From the NCBI RefSeq assembly GCF_039523795.1, contig NZ_BAAAFZ010000019.1:1-64000 (forward strand): a stretch of 64,000 nucleotides of DNA. Reading direction: 5' to 3'. Shown here in pieces: positions 16,279-24,737 of this stretch. Every line of letters begins with the position of its first letter. The first letter of the stretch is position 1. A model generated the notes under the pieces. It was not told the DNA's origin. It did no database searches and saw only the letters and a list, made by a program, of their open reading frames with translations. Both the position numbers and the translations under genes were made by a program. This DNA comes from Craurococcus roseus (lineage in GTDB: Bacteria; Pseudomonadota; Alphaproteobacteria; Acetobacterales; Acetobacteraceae).

Positions 16279-17669
16279 GCCGGATCGTCGTCGTCTCCAA
16301 CAGGGTGCCGCTGCCCTCGGGCAACGCCGGCAAGGCGGGCGGCTTGGCGGTGGCGCTGCTCGGGTTGATGGAGCGGCGCGGCGGCCTTTGGTTCGGGTGG
16401 AGCGGCGCGGTGACGGAGCGCGCGGACGCCCCGGCCTTCGCCCAGCGCGGGCGCGTCGGCTACGCCACCATAGACCTCACGGATGCCGAGCACCGGGGCT
16501 ACTACAGCGGCTACTCCAACGGCGTGCTGTGGCCGATGCTGCACAACCTGCCGCACCTGATGGCGTTCCGCCGGCAGGACCTGGAAACCTACCGGCGGGT
16601 GAACCGGCGCTTCGCCGAGCACCTCGCACCCCTTCTGCGCGACGAGGACCGGATCTGGGTCCACGACTACCACCTGATGTGCCTGCCGGGCTGCCTCCGC
16701 CTCCGCGGCATCCGCAACCCGACCGGCTTCTACCTGCACGTGCCGTTCCCTTCGCCCGACGCGGCGGCGGTCGCGCCCGGCATCCGCGGACTGGTCCAGG
16801 ACGTGCTGGCCGCCGACATGCTCGGCTTCCAGACCGCGGCCGACCGCGACAACTTCGCGTCTTCGGCCGTCAGCTTCGGCGGCGCCCTCCGCACCGGCGA
16901 TTCCACCATGCTTTGCGACGGCCGGGTGGTGCGCCTCGGCGTGTTCCCGGCGGAGATCGCCCCGCGCGAGTTCGCCGCCACGGCGGAGTTCCAGGCGCGG
17001 TCGGAGTCCTCGCGCCTGTTGGCCAAGTCCGTCCAAGGGCAGGCGCTGCTGCTCGGCGTGGACCGGCTCGACCCGACCAAGGGCATACCGGAGCGGCTTG
17101 AGGCCTTCCGGCGCTTGGTCGCGCGCCGCCCGGGCCGGCGGGTCGCCTTCCTCCAGATCGCGGCGCCGTCGCGGGAGGAGGTGGACGCCTACCGGCGCTT
17201 GCGCGAAGAGATCGACCTCGCGGCCGGCTCCATCAACAGCGAGTTCGGCGAGCCGGACTGGCTGCCGCTCCGCTTGCTGGCCCGGCCGCAGGCGCGCGAC
17301 ACCCTCGCGGGCTTCATGCGCTTGGCGCGCGTCGGCGTGGTGACGCCGTTGCGCGACGGCATGAACCTCGTCGCCAAGGAGTACGTCGCGGCGCAGGACC
17401 CGGCCGACCCGGGCGTCCTGGTGCTGTCCCGCTTCGCCGGCGCGGCGGCGCAACTTGGCTCGTCCTTGATGGTGAACCCGCACGACGCCGAAGGCGTGGC
17501 GGAGGCCTTGCAGATGGCGCTCGACATGCCGCTGGCGGAGCGCCGTGCGCGCTGGCGCGCCGCGTGGGACGCCATCGCCGACACCTCGCCCGAGGGGTGG
17601 GGCGAGCGGTTCCTGCGCAGCCTGTCCTCGGACGACCTCGCCGCGATGCCGGTCGCGGGCGAAGCCTGA
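16275..17669 (+). CDS. otsA: Trehalose-6-phosphate synthase OtsA
   Basis: GT20 glycosyltransferase joining UDP- (or GDP-) glucose and glucose-6-phosphate into trehalose-6-phosphate. The protein has 464 residues, normal for bacterial OtsA. The N-terminus IVVVSNRVPLPSGNAGKAGG, the WVHDYHLM motif near 129, GVDRLDPTKGIPERL near 258-272 and the sugar-nucleotide loop LRDGMNLVAKEYVA near 360 are clear. The ATG overlaps the treY TGA. No trehalose-6-phosphate phosphatase (otsB) follows: the next gene is convergent and starts its coding 13 nt away. The phosphatase must be elsewhere, or trehalose-6-phosphate has another use. This is the last gene of the operon. Confidence 0.95.
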   Translation: MSRIVVVSNRVPLPSGNAGKAGGLAVALLGLMERRGGLWFGWSGAVTERADAPAFAQRGRVGYATIDLTDAEHRGYYSGYSNGVLWPMLHNLPHLMAFRRQDLETYRRVNRRFAEHLAPLLRDEDRIWVHDYHLMCLPGCLRLRGIRNPTGFYLHVPFPSPDAAAVAPGIRGLVQDVLAADMLGFQTAADRDNFASSAVSFGGALRTGDSTMLCDGRVVRLGVFPAEIAPREFAATAEFQARSESSRLLAKSVQGQALLLGVDRLDPTKGIPERLEAFRRLVARRPGRRVAFLQIAAPSREEVDAYRRLREEIDLAAGSINSEFGEPDWLPLRLLARPQARDTLAGFMRLARVGVVTPLRDGMNLVAKEYVAAQDPADPGVLVLSRFAGAAAQLGSSLMVNPHDAEGVAEALQMALDMPLAERRARWRAAWDAIADTSPEGWGERFLRSLSSDDLAAMPVAGEA

Positions 17670-17682
17670 CGCGCGGCGGCCG

Positions 17683-18873
17683 TCACCGGCTTCCCTCGGG
17701 CAGGCCGGCGACGGTCCGCACGTCCCCCCGCGTGGTGAGCCGGTAGCGCCGGCCCGCCCAGTCCATCCGGCAGCCGGCCGCGCTGCCCGCCCAGGCGGCC
17801 GCGTGCAGCACATGCGCCAACGGCTGCCACCAACGCCCGCGCCGCAGCGTGAGCGCCGCCTTGGCCGCCTCGCTCGGCGGTAGCACGCGCTTGGCTATGG
17901 CGAGGCGCAGAGCGGCGCGCACGCGTTGCAGCAGCCAAGCCGCGGCCAAGCAGGCCAGGGCGGCGCGGCTGCCCTGCGCCGCCGCGGCCAGCGCCACGGC
18001 CCCGCCGGCCACCGGCAGCGCCAGCACCAAGCCGGCGAGCCTCCAGCGCCACGGCGAGTGCAGGCGCATCAGCCGGTGCTGCCGGGCGCCGAAGCGGAGC
18101 GCGTCTGCCACGCCCAGGTCCGTCGGCGAGGGCGGGCGCACCGTCAACGGCGCGTAGATCACCAAGCCGGTCCGGTGCGCGGCACGGCTCGCCGACAGGT
18201 CGTCGGACACGGCGCGGTCCCAAAGGCGCGGCAGGTCGAGCCGGTCCAGGGCGCGGCGGCCGATGGCGTTTGCGCCGCCCCAGCAGAGGTTCAGGCGGGC
18301 GCTGCGGGGCAGGGTGGCGACGCCCATCTCCGCCAGCGACAGCAGCAGCGGCCCGGCCCCGGGCGACGCCGGCAGGGTCCAGCGGTAACCGCTCGACAGG
18401 TCGCCTTGCCCGGTGAGGATCGGCCTGAGCAGCTCAGTCAGCGTGCCCGGCGGCGGGAGCGTGTCGGCGTCGAGCGTCACCAGCGCGGCGTCGTCCGGGC
18501 GCAGGGCGGGCAGCGCGGCCAGGAGGTTGTGGACCTTTTGCGCGCGCACGCCCGTCGCGCCCGACACGACCACGCGCCCGGCCAGCCCCGGGTGCGCGGC
18601 GGCGAAGCGCGACAACGCGGCGAAGGACGGGTCTTCGGCGCTCTCCACGGCGAAGACGACGCGCCACGCCGGGTAGTCCTGGGCGGCCAGGGCGGCGAGG
18701 AAGCCGTCCAGACCGGCCTCGCCCCGGACCGGCACCGCCACCAGCACGGGCAGCGAGACGGCCGGCCTCGGCTGCGGCCGGCGGAGCAGCCGCAGGTACA
18801 GCGCGCAGCCGAGCGCCGCGGCCGCTGCTAGCGCCATCCAGAGCGCCAGGATCGCGCCCGCCGCGTAGCCCAA
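17683..18873 (-). CDS. Family 2 glycosyltransferase, HpnI / ceramide glucosyltransferase-like
   Basis: Membrane-bound GT2 of about 396 residues. An N-terminal membrane segment (residues about 3-25, AAGAILALWMALAAAAALG) precedes the catalytic domain with VLVAVPVRGE, the DxD motif in LVTLDADTLPPPG, the acceptor motif NLCWGGANAIGRRALD, VSDDLSASRA and the RQHRLMR stretch that stands in for the QxxRW motif. Two or three C-terminal hydrophobic segments follow. Proteins of this shape include HpnI, which attaches GlcNAc in hopanoid side-chain synthesis, and ceramide glucosyltransferases. No other hopanoid gene is nearby, so the substrate is inference. The TTG at 18873, behind GGGGTGGG, places the membrane segment at the N-terminus; the first ATG (18837) would cut into it. 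The gene is convergent with otsA. Confidence 0.8.
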   Translation of the reverse strand: MGYAAGAILALWMALAAAAALGCALYLRLLRRPQPRPAVSLPVLVAVPVRGEAGLDGFLAALAAQDYPAWRVVFAVESAEDPSFAALSRFAAAHPGLAGRVVVSGATGVRAQKVHNLLAALPALRPDDAALVTLDADTLPPPGTLTELLRPILTGQGDLSSGYRWTLPASPGAGPLLLSLAEMGVATLPRSARLNLCWGGANAIGRRALDRLDLPRLWDRAVSDDLSASRAAHRTGLVIYAPLTVRPPSPTDLGVADALRFGARQHRLMRLHSPWRWRLAGLVLALPVAGGAVALAAAAQGSRAALACLAAAWLLQRVRAALRLAIAKRVLPPSEAAKAALTLRRGRWWQPLAHVLHAAAWAGSAAGCRMDWAGRRYRLTTRGDVRTVAGLPEGSR

Positions 18874-19000
18874 ACCAGCCCACCCCGGTTGCCGCCGTTC
18901 CGGCGCGACCGTGCGGTCGCCCCGGCCGCGCCGCAAGGGACCGTGTTGCCCCTCCGGGCGGCGGCGGCATGATCGGGCGGATCGGGAGGGAGCGGCGGCT

Positions 19001-20446
19001 ATGGCGGAGTACGACTTGGCGGTGCGCGGCGGCGTGGTGGCCGGCCCCTTCGGCGCGGCGCGCTGCGACGTCGGGGTGCGGGACGGGCGCATCGTGGCGC
19101 TCGCCGAGCGCGTGACGGACGCTGCGCGGGTGGTCGAGGCGGACGGGCTGCTCGTGCTGCCGGGTGGCGTGGACGCGCATTGCCACATCGAGGAACCGGC
19201 GCCGGACGGCACCGTCCACGAGGAAACCTTCGTTTCCGCTTCCTGCTCGGCCTTCGCGGGGGGCACCACCTCCGTCGTCTGCTTCGTGCCGCAGTGGAAG
19301 GGGCAGGGCGTCCTCGGGCGCTACGAGGACTACCGCCGCCGCGGGGCGGGCGGGATGCTCGACCACGCCTTCCACCAGATCATCACCGACCCGACCGACG
19401 CCGTGCTGGAGGACGAGGTGCCGCGCCTCGTCGCCGACGGTGTGCGCAGCCTCAAGGTGTTCCTCACCTACGACACGCTGCGCCTCGATGACGCCGAGTA
19501 CCTGCGCGTCCTGGCCACGGCGCGGCGGCACGGCTGCCTGGTCGCCGTCCACTGCGAGAACGACTCGGCGATAGGCTGGCGGATCGACGCGCTGCTCCGC
19601 GCCGGCCTTTCCGCGCCGAAACACCACGCCTGGGCGCGCCCGCCGGTCGTCGAACGTGAGGCCACGCACCGCGCCATCGCTTTGGCGGAGCTGGTGGACC
19701 AGCCGATCCAGGTGTTCCACGTCTCTTGCGCAGAAGCAGCGGAGGAGATCGCTCGGGCGCAGGCGCGCGGGGTGAAGGTGTGGGGCGAGACCTGCCCGCA
19801 GTACCTCACGCTCACCGCCGCCGACATGGACCGCCCGGACTTCGAGGGCGCGAAGTTCATGTGCAGCCCGGCGCCGCGCGACGAGGAGGAGCACGGGCGG
19901 GTGTGGGACATGATCCGGCGCGGCGTGCTCGACGTGGTGTCCTCCGACCACTGCGGCTTCAGCTACGGCGGCGACGCGGGCAAGGCGCGGGCGGGGCGCG
20001 ACGCGCCCTTCACCGCCGTCCCGAACGGCATCCCCGGCCTCGCCGCCCGGCTGCCGATCCTGTTCAGCGAGGGCGTGTCGAAGGGGCGGATCACGCTGGA
20101 GCAGTTCGTCCGCCTGTCCGCCACCAACCCGGCGCGGCTATACGGCCTCGGGCCGCGCAAGGGCGCGATCGCGGTGGGCGCCGACGCCGACCTCGCGCTG
20201 TGGGACCAGAACAAGCGCGTGACGCTCACCAACGCGCTGATGCGCCACGCCATCGACTACACGCCCTACGAGGGCATGGAGGTCACGGGCTGGCCGGTGG
20301 CGACGATCCGCCGGGGCGAGGTGGTGATGCGCGACGGCGCCGTGGAGGCGGAGCCCGGCACCGGGCGTTTCCTCCCGCGCGGGCCCTACGACTTCATCAA
20401 GCCGCGCGGCGTGCTGCCGAACAACTTCGACGCGGCAGGGGCGTGA
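19001..20446 (+). CDS. Dihydropyrimidinase / D-hydantoinase family amidohydrolase
   Basis: Metal-dependent cyclic-amide hydrolase of the dihydropyrimidinase-phenylhydantoinase group, 481 residues (family 450-490). Metal-site residues are visible: the HxH pair in VDAHCHIEEP near 60, the carboxylated Lys in LKVFLTYD near 150, His in VAVHCEND near 183, His in FHVSCAEAAEE near 240, and the catalytic Asp in VSSDHCGFSYG near 316. GGGAGGGA precedes the ATG by 8 nt. It opens 5,6-dihydropyrimidines or hydantoins. No beta-ureidopropionase or dihydropyrimidine dehydrogenase is adjacent, so a role in pyrimidine catabolism versus hydantoin use cannot be settled. The gene is divergent from the GT2 with a 127-nt shared promoter region. 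Confidence 0.88.
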   Translation: MAEYDLAVRGGVVAGPFGAARCDVGVRDGRIVALAERVTDAARVVEADGLLVLPGGVDAHCHIEEPAPDGTVHEETFVSASCSAFAGGTTSVVCFVPQWKGQGVLGRYEDYRRRGAGGMLDHAFHQIITDPTDAVLEDEVPRLVADGVRSLKVFLTYDTLRLDDAEYLRVLATARRHGCLVAVHCENDSAIGWRIDALLRAGLSAPKHHAWARPPVVEREATHRAIALAELVDQPIQVFHVSCAEAAEEIARAQARGVKVWGETCPQYLTLTAADMDRPDFEGAKFMCSPAPRDEEEHGRVWDMIRRGVLDVVSSDHCGFSYGGDAGKARAGRDAPFTAVPNGIPGLAARLPILFSEGVSKGRITLEQFVRLSATNPARLYGLGPRKGAIAVGADADLALWDQNKRVTLTNALMRHAIDYTPYEGMEVTGWPVATIRRGEVVMRDGAVEAEPGTGRFLPRGPYDFIKPRGVLPNNFDAAGA

Positions 20447-20868
20447 CCGGCGCCGGGCGCAGAAGCCGACGGGGATGCCGGTACGTCGGGGAAGGGGCGA
20501 CAGAGGCGAACGGTGCGGCTCGCCACCGATGGCGTCCCTGGTAGCGTCGGCGCAAGCCGTTCTGACCGGGTGCCTTGCCGGCTGCGCGCTCCGCCGACCT
20601 CGCTTCCCGTGTCCGCCATGCACGAGGAGCAGGGCGCTGTCGAGCACCCCGCAGCATGCGCACCCGGGCGAGCGGCTGGCTGAAGCCGAATGGTGCATCG
20701 GGGTTGCCAAGAGGGACGGAACGCCGCGGGCCACGGTCGCAACCATCAGCAGCCTCCACGGCCGACTTGAGGCCGCCGTCCGGAACCGGGCGATTGCAAC
20801 ATAACGTTCTTGTATAGTATCGTTCCGTATAGGATCGGCGGTGCGCGCCGGCGTCCGCATGGAAACCC
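20447..20868. other. Intergenic region between the hydantoinase and the PDZ lipoprotein
   Basis: About 420 nt with no convincing gene on either strand. Short open frames exist, but none has a good ribosome-binding site or recognisable protein. The only notable element is the AT-rich direct repeat at 20805-20835 near its right end. Confidence 0.5.
20805..20835 (+). promoter_or_regulatory. AT-rich tandem direct repeat upstream of the lipoprotein gene (possible operator/promoter)
   Basis: Two adjacent copies of a 15-16 nt unit, CGTTCTTGTATAGTAT followed by CGTTCCGTATAGGAT, agree at 13 of 16 aligned positions. They stand out as AT-rich in a roughly 70% GC region. They begin 67 nt before the next start codon and include TATAGT (20813-20818), which resembles a -10 box with a weak TTGCAA (20794-20799) 13 nt before it. 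A binding site for a regulator in tandem, or a promoter, is inference. Confidence 0.35.
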
Positions 20869-20871
20869 GTG

Positions 20872-21681
20872 ATGAAACGAACTTCGGTACTCCTCGCCGC
20901 CGCCCTCGGCCTGCCGGCCTGCGCGACAATCACCACCGGCACCACGCAGAACCTCTCGGTCGCGTCGGAACCGCCGGGGGCGTCGTGCCGGCTCCAACGC
21001 GGCGGCGAACTCGTGGGCATGGCCGGCCCGGCCCAGAGCACCGTGCAGGTCAGCAAGTCCATGCGCGACATAGCGGTTGAATGCTCGCAGCCCGGCTACC
21101 AGAACGCCTCAGGGCGCATACCGGCCGGGTTCCAACCGCTGTTCCTCGGCAACATCCTCCTCGGCGGCGTTGTCGGGATGGTGGTGGACATGGCATCGGG
21201 AGCCGCCTCGACCTATCCCGCCTCGACCACCGTCGCCATGGGCGCAGCCGGGCCCGATCCTTCGCCGGCCGGCGCGGGGGCTCAGGAACTTCCGCATATC
21301 GCATCGCGGACGCCGGGTGCGCGGCGACCGTACCACACCCTGGCGGCCGAGAGCGCGATCCGGCCCGTCGCCGCTGCCGCCTCGGCGTCCAACGCCGAGG
21401 CCCGCCGCAAGCTGCTGGTGCGGGTGGACCACCTCCCGGCGGAGGCTGGCTCGCCAGACCCGCGGGCCGTGCGCGGCTTGGTCGTGCTCGATGTGCTTCC
21501 GGGCGGCGTGGGCAGCTCCGCCGACCTCCGGCCCGGCGACGTCATCGTCGCACTCGACGGGGCGCCGGTCGCGACCGTCGAGGACATGCGGTACAAGCTC
21601 GGCACCGTCGAGGCGAACAGGACGGTGATCGCTACGGTGCGACGCGACGGCCGTGACCGGCTGGCGCCGCTCCGATTCTGA
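20872..21681 (+). CDS. Putative lipoprotein with C-terminal PDZ domain
   Basis: A predicted 269-residue envelope protein. Residues 1-17 form a lipoprotein signal (MKRTSVLLAAALGLPAC, lipobox LPAC, Cys 17). Residues about 25-80 have the pattern of PEGA-like or periplasmic beta-sandwich segments (LSVASEPPGASCRL, VECSQPGYQ). A glycine-rich hydrophobic stretch follows (FLGNILLGGVVGMVVDMASGAAS, about 90-112), as in many small proteobacterial lipoproteins. After a low-complexity linker, residues about 180-265 form a PDZ domain (GLVVLDVLPGGVGSSADLRPGDVIVALDG). I do not recognise a specific family for the combination. A GTG three bases upstream (20869) is an alternative start. It probably acts as an outer-membrane-anchored scaffold or protease partner, but this is inference. 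Confidence 0.72.
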   Translation: MKRTSVLLAAALGLPACATITTGTTQNLSVASEPPGASCRLQRGGELVGMAGPAQSTVQVSKSMRDIAVECSQPGYQNASGRIPAGFQPLFLGNILLGGVVGMVVDMASGAASTYPASTTVAMGAAGPDPSPAGAGAQELPHIASRTPGARRPYHTLAAESAIRPVAAAASASNAEARRKLLVRVDHLPAEAGSPDPRAVRGLVVLDVLPGGVGSSADLRPGDVIVALDGAPVATVEDMRYKLGTVEANRTVIATVRRDGRDRLAPLRF

Positions 21682-21757
21682 GCCGACGGGCGTTTTCCGC
21701 GGCGCGCACGCCGGCGCGTGGCGCTGGTGTCGGGCTCCGGCGGCGATGACGCCGCGG

Positions 21758-22444
21758 TCAACCGTCCTCGACCGCGGGGCGGCCGGTGATCGAGCGCCAA
21801 TGGTGCCACAGCAGCCGCGCGGCGAGCGAGCGCCACGGCCGCCAGGGTAGCGCCATCTCCGCCAGTTCGCGCGGGCGCGGGCGCGCGGGCAGCCCGAAGA
21901 GGTGCGCGGTGGAGGCGGCGAGGGCGAGGTCGCCGGCCGGGAACACGTCCGGGCGCTGCTCCGCGAAGAGCAGGTGGATGGCCGCCGTCCAAGGGCCGAG
22001 GCCGGGCACCGCGGCGATGTGGGCCACCGCGGCTTCGTCCTCCATGCCGCGCAACGCCGCGAAGTCGAGCCGGCCGTCCAGGCAGGCGCGGGCGAGGGAG
22101 CGGGCGTGCGCCGCCTTGGGCCGCGACAGGCCCGCGATCCCGCAGAGCGCGGCGTCGTCCAGGGCCAGCAGGCCCGCCGGTTCCAGGGCGCCGGGCAGGG
22201 CGGACAAGCGGCGCCAGATGGCGGCGGCGGCCTGGTTGCTGATCTGTTGGCCGCAGATGGCGCGGAGCAGGCCGGGGAAGCCGGGCTGGCGCACGCGCCA
22301 GGGCAGGGGGCCGGCCGCGACTTGGATCGCGGCGAGGCGCGGGTCCGACGCCACCAGGGCCGCCAAACCGGACACCGTCCAGGCCGGCAGCGGCGGCGAC
22401 GCGGGCGGGGGAGGCGGCGGGGTGGCCGGGGAGGGTGTGGGCAT
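21758..22444 (-). CDS. alkA: DNA-3-methyladenine glycosylase II (AlkA-type, HhH-GPD superfamily)
   Basis: Base-excision repair glycosylase removing alkylated purines. The protein has 228 residues, the short alphaproteobacterial form without the AlkA N-terminal beta domain. Seen: LLRAICGQQISNQAAAAIW near 60, the helix-hairpin-helix AVPGLGPWTAAIHLLF near 145-160, and the catalytic Asp near 172 in FPAGDLAL. A Pro-rich N-terminal tail (about 25 residues) precedes the domain. The ATG at 22444 was chosen because upstream codons on this strand are low-complexity. It is divergent from the two-component system with a 202-nt gap. Confidence 0.86.
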   Translation of the reverse strand: MPTPSPATPPPPPPASPPLPAWTVSGLAALVASDPRLAAIQVAAGPLPWRVRQPGFPGLLRAICGQQISNQAAAAIWRRLSALPGALEPAGLLALDDAALCGIAGLSRPKAAHARSLARACLDGRLDFAALRGMEDEAAVAHIAAVPGLGPWTAAIHLLFAEQRPDVFPAGDLALAASTAHLFGLPARPRPRELAEMALPWRPWRSLAARLLWHHWRSITGRPAVEDG

Positions 22445-22646
22445 CCCCGCCGCCTGTAGCGCACCGGCGTCCGGAGGAGGACGGGTCCGCCGCGCGCCCC
22501 GCACGAAGCTGGCGCGTCCGGGCCCTCGGGCGTAGCCCTTTTCGGGTCACGGATTGCAACGGCACGTCACGGCGGCCGGGGGCGGCAACACGGCGCAACA
22601 TTCCGCCCGCCTCTCGCCGCCGCCGGCGCGCTATATCGGAAGCGCC

Positions 22647-23369
22647 ATGGACCCGCAGCCGCACATCCTGGTCGTGGACGACGACCGCGAGATCCGCGAC
22701 CTCCTCTCCAAGTTCCTGGAGCGCCAGGGGATGCGCGTCACCGCGGCGCGTGACGCCAAGGAGGCGCGGCGGCTGTGGCTGCTCGGGCGCTACCACTTGG
22801 TCGTGCTCGACCTGATGCTGCCGGGCGAGTCGGGGCTCGACCTCGCGCGCTGGCTGCGGGCGGAGGCGGTGCCGATCGTCATGCTGACGGCGATGGCGGA
22901 GGAGACGGACCGCATCGTCGGGCTGGAGCTCGGCGCCGACGACTACTTGGGCAAGCCCTTCAATCCGCGCGAGCTGCTGGCGCGCATCCGCGCTGTGCTG
23001 CGGCGGGCTTCGGGCGAGGCCGGGGCCAAGGAGCCGCCGGCCAAGGCGATCCGCTTCGCCGGCTGGGTGCTGGAGCCGGCGCGGCGGCGGCTGCTCAACC
23101 CGGACGGCGCGGAGGTGCCGCTCACGGGGGGCGAGTACGACCTGCTCCAGGTGCTGGTGGAGCGGCCGAACCGGGTGCTGACGCGCGACATGCTGATGGA
23201 CCTCTTGCGCGGGCGGCAGGCGGGGCCGTTCGACCGGGCGATCGACGTGGCGGTGTCGCGGCTCCGGCGCAAGCTGGAGGACGACGGGCGCAACCCGAGC
23301 CTCATCAAGACGGTGCGCGGCGGGGGGTACGTGCTGGCCGCGGACGTGGAGCGGGGCGGCGACGCTTGA
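22647..23369 (+). CDS. OmpR-family response regulator
   Basis: DNA-binding response regulator of 240 residues. The receiver domain (about 5-120) has the acidic pair VDDDRE, the phospho-acceptor Asp 55 in VVLDLMLPG, Thr near 81 and Lys 103 in GADDYLGKPF. The C-terminal winged-helix OmpR/PhoB domain (about 140-235) includes LTGGEYDLLQVLVERPNRVLTRDMLM and the closing KTVRGGGYVLAADV. It overlaps the kinase gene by 4 nt (TTGA). The signal is unknown. The pairing resembles OmpR/EnvZ-type systems responding to envelope or osmotic stress. Confidence 0.93.
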   Translation: MDPQPHILVVDDDREIRDLLSKFLERQGMRVTAARDAKEARRLWLLGRYHLVVLDLMLPGESGLDLARWLRAEAVPIVMLTAMAEETDRIVGLELGADDYLGKPFNPRELLARIRAVLRRASGEAGAKEPPAKAIRFAGWVLEPARRRLLNPDGAEVPLTGGEYDLLQVLVERPNRVLTRDMLMDLLRGRQAGPFDRAIDVAVSRLRRKLEDDGRNPSLIKTVRGGGYVLAADVERGGDA

Positions 23370-24733
23370 GGGCGTTCCGCCTTTGGCCGCGGAGCCTCGC
23401 GGGGCGCACCGCGCTGGTGCTGCTGCTGGCGCTGACGCTCGCGCAGGGCGCGGGGCTGCTGATCCACGCGCTGGACCGGGTGGACCTGCAACGCTTCGCG
23501 CAGTCGCGCGAGATCGCCGGGCGGGCGTTCGGGCTGTGGCGCTTGGTGCTCACCTCGCCGCCGGAGCGGCGGGAAGCTGCGGTGGCTGAGGCCGACCTGC
23601 CGCAAGGGCTGTCCGCGAGCCTGGACGACGAACCGCTGGTCCGGCCGGGCATGCCGCCGCCGCCGGTGGAAGCGATGCGGCTGTTCCGGCTGGAGGGGCT
23701 CGCCTCCGGAGGGCCGCCGCGGATGCGGGCGCGGGAAGCGCGCGTCGCGGGCCTCGGCGGGCCGTTCGAATTCGCCATGTCGCTGCGGCTGCCGGACGGG
23801 CAGGCGGACGCGCATTGGCTGAACCTCAAGGTGCGGCTGCCGCCGCCGCGGCCCTGGCATTCCGAAACCTTCCTGCTCGCCTTCCTGGTGATGACGGCGA
23901 CCACCGCCGGGGTGACGCTCTGGGCGGTGCGGCGGCTGACGCGGCCGGCGCGCGACCTCGCGCAGGCCGCCGAGCGGCTGGGGCGCGACGTCAACGCGCC
24001 GCCCTTGCCGGAGGACGGGCCGGCGGAGGTGGCCACCGCCGCGCGGGCCTTCAACACCATGGCCGGGCGCATCCGGCGCTTCGTGGGCGACCGCACGCAG
24101 ATGCTGGCGGCGATCGGGCACGACCTGCGGACGCCGATCACCCGCTTGCGCCTTCGCGCCGAGTTCATGGAGGACGAGGAGCAGCGGCGGCGGATGCTGG
24201 CCGATCTCGACGAGATGGAGGCGATGATCGCGGCGACGCTCGCCTTCGCGCGCGACGAGGCGGCGGCGGAGCCGGCGGTGCCGCTCGACCTCGCGGCGCT
24301 CTGCCGCACCGTGCTGGACGAGGCGGCGGACGCGCGGGGGCCGGAGGCGGCGGAGCGCGTCTCCTACGACGGGCCGGAGCGGTTGGTGGTGGCGCAGGCG
24401 CGGCCGGTGGCGCTGAAGCGCGCGGTCGCCAACCTGGTGAACAACGCGCTGAACTACGGCGGCACGGCGCGGCTCCGGCTCCAACCGCCGGACGGGCAGG
24501 GGCGGCCGCTGCGGCTGGTGGTGGAGGACGACGGGCCGGGCATCCCGCCGGCGGAACTGGAGGCGGTGTTCCAGCCCTTCCGGCGGCTGGAGGGGAGCCG
24601 GAACCGGGAGACGGGCGGCGTCGGGCTGGGGCTGCCGATCGCGCGCAACATCCTGCGGGCGCACGGGGGCGACGTGGTGCTGCGGAACCTGGCGGGCGGC
24701 GGGCTGGTGGCGGAGGCGACCTTGCCGGCGTGA
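23366..24733 (+). CDS. EnvZ-like sensor histidine kinase
   Basis: Inner-membrane sensor kinase of 455 residues. TM1 lies at about 12-32 (AGRTALVLLLALTLAQGAGLL), a periplasmic domain of about 130 residues follows, and TM2 is at about 168-190. A HAMP linker leads to the HisKA domain with the phospho-acceptor His near 252 in AAIGHDLRTPITRL. The HATPase domain has the N box NLVNNALNYG, the G1 box VEDDGPGIP and the G2 box GVGLGLPIA. The TTG at 23366 overlaps the response-regulator stop and gives an immediate LRAFRLWPRSLAGR leader before TM1. The frame is open further upstream, but that overlaps the receiver gene and is not coding-like. Confidence 0.92.
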   Translation: MRAFRLWPRSLAGRTALVLLLALTLAQGAGLLIHALDRVDLQRFAQSREIAGRAFGLWRLVLTSPPERREAAVAEADLPQGLSASLDDEPLVRPGMPPPPVEAMRLFRLEGLASGGPPRMRAREARVAGLGGPFEFAMSLRLPDGQADAHWLNLKVRLPPPRPWHSETFLLAFLVMTATTAGVTLWAVRRLTRPARDLAQAAERLGRDVNAPPLPEDGPAEVATAARAFNTMAGRIRRFVGDRTQMLAAIGHDLRTPITRLRLRAEFMEDEEQRRRMLADLDEMEAMIAATLAFARDEAAAEPAVPLDLAALCRTVLDEAADARGPEAAERVSYDGPERLVVAQARPVALKRAVANLVNNALNYGGTARLRLQPPDGQGRPLRLVVEDDGPGIPPAELEAVFQPFRRLEGSRNRETGGVGLGLPIARNILRAHGGDVVLRNLAGGGLVAEATLPA

Positions 24734-24737
24734 CGGG

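Noticed and set aside
20475..20804. Small open frame of about 109 codons between the hydantoinase and lipoprotein genes
   Set aside because: It has no ribosome-binding site, no signal or domain, and overlapping frames of similar quality exist on the other strand.
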